From NCBI GenBank assembly GCA_023421075.1, contig JAEZUM010000082.1, positions 36,694 to 100,693 of the forward strand: a DNA stretch of 64,000 nt, written 5' to 3'. Below the pieces are notes generated by a model. It searched no databases. It was not told where the DNA came from and worked only from the letters and a program-made list of their open reading frames with translations. This DNA comes from Bacillota bacterium (lineage in GTDB: Bacteria > Bacillota > Clostridia > Lachnospirales > Lachnospiraceae). The number at the start of each line of letters is the position of its first letter. Position 1 is the stretch's first letter. Shown one piece after another: positions 26,010 through 32,785 of the stretch. The translations under genes and the position numbers were made by a program.

Positions 26010-27095
26010 CTATAAAATATCTTCCAGCTTATGTAGAAACATTTCTTTTTTCTCGTTCTGCTCACCGATCATACTTAACTTTTGTGTGTTTCGTCCCGAT
26101 ACCCAGGATTTCTTGCCATTATAATAAAAATTCGTTATCTTCCAGAATTTCTCCGGATATAAAAGCAGTAAATAAAGTACCTGAAGCTCTGCCTTAGAGA
26201 TCGGCTTAACCTGGTCATATGCTTCGATAATATTGCTGCCATAGAGAATATCCCAATCATTTTTCTCCATTACCTTACGGATAAACTGATATAAATCAAA
26301 TATTTGAAGACCGATATAGGATTTTTCAAAGTTCGTAGTTGCGATATTATTTCCCATACCACCAAGCTCTGTCGCAGAAAGCGGCTGTTTATTTACCCAG
26401 CCGGGCGGAATATAGTTCCTGCTCATGGCATCAGCCTTGCTTTTCTGCATGATTATATTATGGTATGTATAGTTTCCATGGCATACGCTGCAGCTCTTAA
26501 CAGCTTCTTCCATCAGTTCAAAATAGGAGGAATGTGATAACCTCTCTGCTGCCAAAACTCCCTGCTCATAAAAATTTTCATAATAATTGAGATACATAAG
26601 CTCGAACTCATTCTTTTGTTTCTTCTCCCGAATATATGCTTTTACTCTCTTTAGCTCCCTATTGCGCTTATCAAAGGTCTCCATCAAATCCGGGGAGATG
26701 TTATGCTCTAATTGTTCCCCGGTGAACTCTACCCCTCTTAATATAGTATGGAGTCTAGCCAGATTCGCAGAGGCGCATTCCACCTGAGATAATTCTCTCA
26801 GGTTACATTCTTCGCCCCAGAACCAGCTCTTCATGATATATTGACAGCCTGCTCCATCCTCAGAAATGATATCCTCATCCGTGGTTTTGACAAAGAGATC
26901 CGTATTGGCATAGCCATGAAGCAGCAGGTGCTCCTTTACCTTGTTCTCAAATAATGCTCGATTTCTAGAGCCTTCAAAACACTTAAAGAGCTTAAGCCCT
27001 GCGTCTGTTTCCAACAGGAATGCACCTCTGGCCCGGTATATATTATAGATCTTAAGACGATATTTTTTTAATGCTTCCTGACTTCTGTCCTCCAC
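26010..27095 (-). CDS. CotS family spore coat protein
   Basis: The 361-residue protein has the kinase-like fold of CotS/YutH coat proteins: an N-terminal lobe (GAFLLETDAGLKLFKCFEGS, with the lysine of a nucleotide site) and the brace CHGNYTYHNIIMQ (about residues 203-215), which matches the HGDxxxxN catalytic loop with Asn in place of the usual Asp. That change suggests a weak or inactive phosphotransferase. The family is used in the spore coat, so the organism very likely sporulates. AAGGAGGATGGG precedes the start. Followed by the PEGA gene. Confidence 0.85.
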   Translation of the reverse strand: MEDRSQEALKKYRLKIYNIYRARGAFLLETDAGLKLFKCFEGSRNRALFENKVKEHLLLHGYANTDLFVKTTDEDIISEDGAGCQYIMKSWFWGEECNLRELSQVECASANLARLHTILRGVEFTGEQLEHNISPDLMETFDKRNRELKRVKAYIREKKQKNEFELMYLNYYENFYEQGVLAAERLSHSSYFELMEEAVKSCSVCHGNYTYHNIIMQKSKADAMSRNYIPPGWVNKQPLSATELGGMGNNIATTNFEKSYIGLQIFDLYQFIRKVMEKNDWDILYGSNIIEAYDQVKPISKAELQVLYLLLLYPEKFWKITNFYYNGKKSWVSGRNTQKLSMIGEQNEKKEMFLHKLEDIL

Positions 27096-27117
27096 AGCCC
27101 ATCCTCCTTACAAAACC

Positions 27118-27261
27118 TCAATAGCTTAGAATTGTAAACGACGAGCCATCTGGGGTATCGTAGTTATCCTCAAAGTGATAAACCCGTCTTACTAATATTA
27201 TGATGCCAAATTCTAATTCATGAATATTAATCGATAGGCTTTTGGAAAAGTTTTTCTGTAT
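27118..27261 (-). pseudogene. Possible 3' remnant of an unidentified gene
   Basis: The minus-strand frame ending at 27118 reads NIHELEFGIIILVRRVYHFED then NYDTPDGSSFTILSY and stop. It has a protein-like composition, yet upstream it runs straight into the palindromic element at 27265, where no start or ribosome site fits. I read it as the surviving end of a gene cut by that element, with low certainty and no family identified. Confidence 0.3.
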
Positions 27262-27264
27262 AAA

Positions 27265-27500
27265 GCAATGAAATAAGGAACTAATGCATAAGGTATTGTA
27301 TAAGTGAAGAAAAGAACCATAAGCATCCCTCACACACAGGTTGACTGACATCTTATTGTTTTGTATGACATTTATCAAACATGAATGTTTGCTATTGTCA
27401 TACAAAATCAACAATCTGTCTGTCAAACAGTGTATTATGGGATACATATGGTTCTTTTCTTCAGCTTTACCTACGTTATTAAAGCTCCTTATTTCATTGC
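27265..27500. repeat. 236-bp imperfect palindrome (MITE-like)
   Basis: The sequence is complementary to itself about a centre near 27383: GCAATGAAATAAGGA (27265-27279) with 27486-27500; a perfect 17-bp block TGAAGAAAAGAACCATA (27305-27321) with 27447-27463; TTTTGTATGACA (27359-27370) with 27396-27407; and CAAACAT/ATGTTTG at the tip. Spacing is symmetrical throughout. It lies between cotS-like and cca genes and codes for nothing. Such a long palindrome suggests a miniature inverted-repeat element or a decayed head-to-head duplication. Confidence 0.85.
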
Positions 27501-27513
27501 CTTATAAAGTTTT

Positions 27514-28893
27514 TTATTGTTCGTTATGCTTCCCCAACATTTCTCTCATCATCGTCAACAGAGTATCCCTTTCGTTCAAGGATGGATTCTCCAATACCTC
27601 TGACAACAGGCTGCCAAGAACCTCTCCCATCTCTTTGCCGGGCTTCATTCCTACCTCAATCAGGTCCCTGCCGTTGATCTTGAGCTCTTTCAGGCTTACG
27701 CATTCTTCCTTCTGAAGGATGTCTGTATACAGCTGGCGTGCCGTTGTAAGCCTTTCGAACTTATCCTTCGTATGCTTGGGGTTCTTCGCGGAGGTATCAG
27801 CTCTGTTTACTTCAAACAGAAGCTCCATATATTCCTTACCGATCTTTGATGCAGCCTTTCGCATACCGGCAGGTGTCAGTATAAATCGATAATCATGCCA
27901 GCGTATCAGATGCACCACAGCATCAATCGTATCATTATCGAACTTCAATCGTCGCAGTATATTCTTTGCAGTGATAGCTCCCTTCTCCTGATGACCGTAA
28001 AAATGGTTCTGTCCATCCTTACCCAGCGTAATGGTATTCGGCTTCTCCACATCATGCAACAGCATCGTCCAACGAAGTATCGTCCTCTCTCTCGTCTCAT
28101 ATCGATGTTCGTTTTGCTTTCCGGCCACCTCTGATACTGCAAAGATCGTATGCTCGCCTACACTATAAATGTGATGGATGTTTTTCTGCTGCGTCCTCAT
28201 CATGGCATCAAATTCAGGAAGAATTACCCTTGTTATTCCTATCTCAAAAAGTAGTTTTAGCCGATCCGGGTGATCGGATATCAACAGCTTTGTCAGCTCT
28301 ACTCGAATTCGCTCGGCGCTGATATTCGTTAAATTCTCTGCTTTATCACGGATGGCACAAAGCGTATTCTCTTCAATCGTAAAACCGAGTTGAGCAGAGA
28401 AGCGAACTGCCCGCAGGATCCTTAGGGCATCTTCATCAAAACGCTCTATAGCACTTCCGACGCAACGTATCAGCCCTAGCTTCAGATCCTCCATTCCTCC
28501 GAACAGATCGATAAAACCTTCCTTCTCATTATATGCCATTGCATTAATCGTAAAGTCTCTTCGTTTCAAATCCTCCGTTAGGCTTGAAGTAAATTCTACC
28601 TGCTTGGGGTGACGATTATCCTCATATTCCCCGTCCAATCGATATGTTGTAACCTCATAATGTTCTTTATCCATCAATACGGTAACTGTTCCATGTGCAA
28701 TTCCCGTATCCACTGTTCTGCGGAAGATTTTTTTTACCTCGTAAGGAGTTGCGGAAGTAGTGATATCCCAATCCTCCGGCTCTCTGCCCAGTACCATATC
28801 CCGAACACAGCCACCGACAGCATAAGCCTCGTATCCATGCCTCATCAGTTCTTCAATTATATCATTTACTTTCTTCGGAATATGAACATTCAT
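27514..28893 (-). CDS. cca: CCA tRNA nucleotidyltransferase with HD domain
   Basis: The 459-residue enzyme has the class II nucleotidyltransferase head AVGGCVRDMVLGREPEDWD (with the catalytic DxD at EDWD, about residues 36-39), the RRDFTINAMAYN motif (about 110), ERFDEDALRILRAVRFSAQLGF (about 148-168) and an HD domain (MLLHDVEKPNTI, about 278). It adds or repairs CCA at tRNA 3' ends; the HD domain may give phosphatase activity. Its stop lies just outside the large palindrome. Confidence 0.95.
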   Translation of the reverse strand: MNVHIPKKVNDIIEELMRHGYEAYAVGGCVRDMVLGREPEDWDITTSATPYEVKKIFRRTVDTGIAHGTVTVLMDKEHYEVTTYRLDGEYEDNRHPKQVEFTSSLTEDLKRRDFTINAMAYNEKEGFIDLFGGMEDLKLGLIRCVGSAIERFDEDALRILRAVRFSAQLGFTIEENTLCAIRDKAENLTNISAERIRVELTKLLISDHPDRLKLLFEIGITRVILPEFDAMMRTQQKNIHHIYSVGEHTIFAVSEVAGKQNEHRYETRERTILRWTMLLHDVEKPNTITLGKDGQNHFYGHQEKGAITAKNILRRLKFDNDTIDAVVHLIRWHDYRFILTPAGMRKAASKIGKEYMELLFEVNRADTSAKNPKHTKDKFERLTTARQLYTDILQKEECVSLKELKINGRDLIEVGMKPGKEMGEVLGSLLSEVLENPSLNERDTLLTMMREMLGKHNEQ

Positions 28894-28965
28894 GGGATCG
28901 CTCCTTTTCTAAAATCTATTCCGATTATAGCAAAGCAGGAAGTTTATTTCAAGGCTAACCAATGA

Positions 28966-29330
28966 TTATTCATTCGTCATCTTCTCAGTGCCTCTGTTCG
29001 TATTTATTTGCAAAAGCAAGAGGCTAATACCCAGAATAATCAGACTGATGCCACACCCTAACATCAAGACTGAGATAGAACCAAACCCTAATAAAATGCC
29101 TGAAACACCAAAAGCAATGGGCATAGATGCGTTACCGATCAAGGTTGAGATACCAAACACTCTTCCCCTCATATTTGCCGGGGTATTAAGTCGATTTCGA
29201 TCCTCGTCTGAGTATAAACGGTATCGCTCTCGGACCTTTCCGAGGGTTTTAACAATCCGATGCTGTCATAATAGAGCAATGTACTTCTGGATAAATGAAA
29301 TTCCTTATATAAATGCTTGATTGTGTACAT
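28966..29330 (-). pseudogene. MerR regulator fused to MFS transporter tail, frameshifted relic
   Basis: The 5' part (start 29330, ribosome site GGGGGG) encodes MYTIKHLYKEFHLSRST and LLYYDSIGLLKPSERSES, a typical MerR helix-turn-helix. One base appears lost after SES; in the next frame the expected YRLYSDEDRNRL follows. That frame then passes without stop into NTPANMRGRVFGISTLIGNA, the last third of a major facilitator transporter, ending at 28966. So a single-base deletion and a large internal deletion have joined the head of a regulator gene to the tail of a transporter gene. No function expected. Confidence 0.8.
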
Positions 29331-29410
29331 TCTAACCCCCCATGAAATGATGTTACTTTTTTTCCTAATCATCCTTATAAATGCTCACTTTACTTACGCG
29401 CAAATAAAAA

Positions 29411-29484
29411 GATCTGTACCGCAAACCTTCCCTAATCCCAGGTATTATACCTGATTTCATCAAGTAACGAATGCTGTACAGATC
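29411..29484 (-). terminator. Terminator of proS
   Basis: GATCTGTAC (29411-29419) pairs with GTACAGATC (29476-29484); an inner hairpin AGGTATTATACCT lies in the loop. Read on the minus strand it ends in TTTTTATTTG. Confidence 0.7.
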
Positions 29485-29491
29485 ATATTAT

Positions 29492-30925
29492 TTAGTAAGC
29501 CTTACCCCAATAAGCCATAACCTTTGCCGGCTTGCCACAGCATACACAAGTTTCTGACAACTGTTCCTGCTCAAACGGCATACAACGTGAGGTTGCTCCT
29601 GTCTTATCCTTTATCTCCTTCTCACAAGCTTCCTCCTGGCACCACATCGCTTTAACAAAGCCGGGCTTCTCAGCGATGGTCTTCTCAAACTCTTCCATGG
29701 TAGTTGCAGTATAGGTATGGGTATCACGATGATTTCTTGCACGCTCAAGCATCTCGTATTGCATCTTCTCTAAGATCTCACCGGCTTTCACCTCGATCTC
29801 ATCCAGGGATACGACTATCTTCTCTCGGGTATCTCTACGAACGATAACAGCCTGATTTGCTTCAATGTCCTTCGGACCAATCTCCACTCGGATCGGAACG
29901 CCGCGCATCTCCTGCTCACTGAACTTCCAACCGGGGCTCTTATCCGAGTCATCTACCTTGACCTTAAAGGAGCTGAGCTTCTGTTTTAATTCATATGCCT
30001 TATCCAAAACGCCTTCCTTGTTCTGATTGATCGGAATAATCATGATCTGTGTCGGAGCAATTCTGGGAGGTAATACTAAGCCGCTGTCATCGCCGTGTAC
30101 CATAATAATAGCGCCGATAATTCTGGTGGACATACCCCAGGAGGTTTGATGAACATATTGTAAGGTATTATTCTTATCTGCATATTTAATATCAAACGCG
30201 TGTGCAAAACCATCTCCAAAATTATGGCTGGTTCCGGACTGTAATGCCTTGCCGTCATGCATCAGGGCTTCAATGGTATAGGTAGCATGCGCACCTGCAA
30301 ACTTCTCTTTTTCGGATTTGCGGCCTTTAATCATGGGGATTGCAAGCACTCTCTCACAGAAATCCGCATATACATTCAGCATCTGAACCGTACGCTCTTC
30401 TGCCTCCTCAGCGGTTGCGTGAGCAGTATGTCCTTCCTGCCACAAAAATTCCATCGAGCGGAGGAATGGTCTGGTAGTCTTCTCCCAACGTACAACTGAA
30501 CACCATTGATTATACAGCTTCGGAAGGTCTCTATGGGACTGAATGATTTTTGAATACAGGTCACAGAACAGTGTCTCAGAGGTAGGTCTCACGCACATTC
30601 TCTCCTGCAAAGCTTCACCGCCGCCGTGAGTAACCCATGCCACCTCAGGCGCAAAGCCCTCCACGTGATCCTTCTCCTTCTGCAACAAGCTCTCCGGAAT
30701 GAACATCGGCATATATACATTCTCTACTCCGGTTGCCTTAAAATCAGCATCCAGCTGCTTCTGGATATTCTCCCAGATTGCATAACCTAGAGGTCTGAGT
30801 ATCATACAACCTCTTATGCTGGAATATTCAATTAATTCTGCTTTCTTAACAACGTCTGTGTACCACTGGGCAAAATCCACATCCATCGAGGTGATGGCCT
30901 CAACCAGCTTCTTATCCTGTGCCAT
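29492..30925 (-). CDS. proS: Prolyl-tRNA synthetase, archaeal/eukaryote-like short type
   Basis: The 477-residue enzyme lacks the insertion domain of the long bacterial ProRS and has the short-type features: class II motif 2 VVRWEKTTRPFLRSMEFLWQ (about 150-169), GTSHNFGDGFAHAF, the anticodon-binding domain, and a C-terminal zinc domain with Cys residues (CQEEACEK, CVCCGKP) ending in AYWGKAY. It charges tRNA-Pro. It is preceded by a T-box leader, which senses uncharged tRNA-Pro, and followed by a terminator. Confidence 0.97.
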   Translation of the reverse strand: MAQDKKLVEAITSMDVDFAQWYTDVVKKAELIEYSSIRGCMILRPLGYAIWENIQKQLDADFKATGVENVYMPMFIPESLLQKEKDHVEGFAPEVAWVTHGGGEALQERMCVRPTSETLFCDLYSKIIQSHRDLPKLYNQWCSVVRWEKTTRPFLRSMEFLWQEGHTAHATAEEAEERTVQMLNVYADFCERVLAIPMIKGRKSEKEKFAGAHATYTIEALMHDGKALQSGTSHNFGDGFAHAFDIKYADKNNTLQYVHQTSWGMSTRIIGAIIMVHGDDSGLVLPPRIAPTQIMIIPINQNKEGVLDKAYELKQKLSSFKVKVDDSDKSPGWKFSEQEMRGVPIRVEIGPKDIEANQAVIVRRDTREKIVVSLDEIEVKAGEILEKMQYEMLERARNHRDTHTYTATTMEEFEKTIAEKPGFVKAMWCQEEACEKEIKDKTGATSRCMPFEQEQLSETCVCCGKPAKVMAYWGKAY

Positions 30926-31029
30926 AATTTTTCTCTCCTTTAATTCAAATTATCTGATTCATTGTCTGTACTTCTTGTTCTGTCTGAGGTAATTATCTTT
31001 AATATCGGCTTTCTGTCTTATTTTTAATC

Positions 31030-31335
31030 AACAAAAAAAGCCCTTCTATCCACAAGGGACCGAAAGACTCGGCGGTACCACCCTAATTAATTGCTGTAAC
31101 CAGCAATTCTCTTTTTTTCCGTTAACGCCGGAATACGTTGTACTTCGGGGAGATGACTTCTCCTTTCATACAATGCTCCAAGGCCGGTTCGATAATATCA
31201 GTATAAGAAGCTCTCACCGCTGCTTCTCTCTCTGGAATACCTTCCTTATCTACTATCCCTCTTCATCGCCGATAACAACAGATTATGATCTGCAATCCTC
31301 TATTGTTTGAATTATGATACTTATTTTTAAGTATA
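31030..31335 (-). ncRNA. T-box riboswitch leader of proS
   Basis: On the minus strand the T-box core AATTAGGGTGGTACCGCC lies at 31071-31088, complementary to the tRNA acceptor end. A terminator hairpin (CCCTT...AAGGG, then seven T) lies at 31033-31059. Upstream are the stem I landmarks AGAGAG and GGTGAGAG. A CCG proline codon at 31185-31187 in GAACCGG is the likely specifier, which fits the downstream proS. It permits read-through when tRNA-Pro is uncharged. Confidence 0.93.
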
Positions 31336-31341
31336 GAGGTA

Positions 31342-31383
31342 ATTGTATGCCAGAAAATCCGCTTTGTCAAGCGGATTTCCGGC
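31342..31383 (-). promoter_or_regulatory. Consensus promoter of proS, embedded in a hairpin
   Basis: TTGACA (31365-31370) and TACAAT (31342-31347) with 17 bases between. The same bases form a hairpin, 31349-31364 with 31369-31383, whose loop is in the -35 box. The hairpin may act as terminator for the secretion cluster ending at 31416 while the DNA also carries the next promoter. Confidence 0.75.
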
Positions 31384-31415
31384 ATCCTAAGGTTAATACT
31401 TCAATATACACCTTA

Positions 31416-31766
31416 TCATCCTGTATTCTCTTCTTTAATTTTTAAGGAATATATGAATTCAGCCAAATTATCACTTATGTCGCAATTAATCGTATTACCT
31501 GTTAGAAAGTCATCAACCGCTTTATAATTATACGCTCCTTGTTCCGTAACTCTCTTTAATTGTTTCAGCTTTTCCTCAAGAGCAGCCAGAGTATTTACCT
31601 GATTTTGCAAGCGTAGATAGAGATCATTTCTGATTAATACGTTTGGGTCGAGCTGTCCGCTAATCGCTCTTATATTCCTTTGTACTTTATCTATTTTCAA
31701 TATGATATTAGATAGTTGTTCACCGGATAGTATTACTCCATCCAAATTAATTCTAGTTTCAGCCAT
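31416..31766 (-). CDS. Small helical protein of the secretion cluster
   Basis: A 116-residue, all-helical soluble protein (QLSNIILKIDKVQRNIRAI; LRLQNQVNTLAALEEKLKQL) with no signal peptide. I do not recognise a named family. It is the last gene of the type VII cluster, 76 bases after the 96-residue gene; small helical proteins at the end of such loci are often chaperones or partners for secreted proteins. That role is inferred from position only. The AAAGGAGG ribosome site is ideal. Confidence 0.7.
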   Translation of the reverse strand: MAETRINLDGVILSGEQLSNIILKIDKVQRNIRAISGQLDPNVLIRNDLYLRLQNQVNTLAALEEKLKQLKRVTEQGAYNYKAVDDFLTGNTINCDISDNLAEFIYSLKIKEENTG

Positions 31767-31842
31767 TGATAAACCTCCTTTCCTATCATCTATATTATAA
31801 CAGGCAATTCTTTCTCTTTGATTTAAGTACCTTGTCTTATTT

Positions 31843-32133
31843 TTATTTTATTACCTCTTGAAGTTCTTGTTCCCGTCTTAGCTCCTCCTCATACAGTTCT
31901 GCAGCAACTGTTCTGATCTCACTGCATAATTCCTGAAGGTTATATTCAGCAGAGTGAATCTGACTCAGATAACTTTCAACTGCTGAATTTATATCTGTCA
32001 TAATTGCACACTGCCAGCTAGAGTTGAGTAAATCACGGTAACTGGAAAGTGCTCTTTCTACTACCGTCAAATCATACGCATTATCCTCTAGGGATCTTAC
32101 TTGCGCATTGATTTGTTCTAGATTAATAGCCAA
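31843..32133 (-). CDS. Small helical WXG-like protein
   Basis: The 96-residue protein has two long helices separated by a turn with NSSWQCAIMTDI (Trp at about residue 39), echoing the WXG100 layout, though the Gly is absent and the tail lacks a clear YxxxD/E. It begins one base after the stop of the preceding gene. I class it as a candidate substrate or chaperone of the secretion system. Alternative: a DUF-type helical adaptor. No homolog is named. Confidence 0.65.
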   Translation of the reverse strand: MAINLEQINAQVRSLEDNAYDLTVVERALSSYRDLLNSSWQCAIMTDINSAVESYLSQIHSAEYNLQELCSEIRTVAAELYEEELRREQELQEVIK

Positions 32134-32134
32134 A

Positions 32135-32764
32135 TCACTTCACCTCATTCTCTAATAGGTCCTCTTCTATCTTAAGTATTCGAGGGATAAATTCCGGGTC
32201 ATACTTATCCTTTAATTCTTGTTGAGAGGTATAAAATGGCTCTGCCGTGACCATATTACCTATTCCTGCAGTAGTATCTACATAAGCGGTTGATTCTAAA
32301 AATGTCGTAAAAGCACATGCCGCTATCATGGCCTCGCGATTTTCGCTATATAAATTATAACTATCACAGTAATTTATAACTAAGTCTTCTTTATGAATTA
32401 CTGCTGTCAAAGTATCTTCGTCATATAACGAAAAGAAATGTTTATTAGGACCTAACCCTGATTCATACACAGAATATATTTTTTCTTTGTATTTCATTCT
32501 ATAGAAACTGTAACCAGTTTTTAAAAACAAAACCTTTTTTGTTACAACTACATCCTCCTTAATAAAACCAATTACAGATTCACCACATAAAATATTCGTC
32601 ACCATACCATCACTCATCTCCAAAGTGATCTTTTCATTATATATTGCCAATTCACCGATGAAGATTTTAGGAATATTACCTTTACCTATCTCTTTATTAT
32701 CGGATGAGAAAAATGACAATTCCCTATTTGGCAATCTCGTTGTTTGCTTACACTGTAATATCAT
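32135..32764 (-). CDS. Uncharacterised beta-rich protein (LURP-one-like)
   Basis: A 209-residue cytoplasmic protein with many short beta strands: GNIPKIFIGELAIYNEK, TLEMSDGMVTNILCGESVIGFI, VLFLKTGYSFYRMKYKEKIYSVYES. The pattern resembles the LURP-one/Tubby-like barrel, but I cannot confirm it. No signal peptide or catalytic motif is visible. It sits between the Big2 lipoprotein (21 bases upstream) and the 96-residue gene (one base downstream), so it is surely co-transcribed with the secretion genes. Confidence 0.65.
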   Translation of the reverse strand: MILQCKQTTRLPNRELSFFSSDNKEIGKGNIPKIFIGELAIYNEKITLEMSDGMVTNILCGESVIGFIKEDVVVTKKVLFLKTGYSFYRMKYKEKIYSVYESGLGPNKHFFSLYDEDTLTAVIHKEDLVINYCDSYNLYSENREAMIAACAFTTFLESTAYVDTTAGIGNMVTAEPFYTSQQELKDKYDPEFIPRILKIEEDLLENEVK

Positions 32765-32785
32765 AGGTTCCCTCCATTTCTTTAC

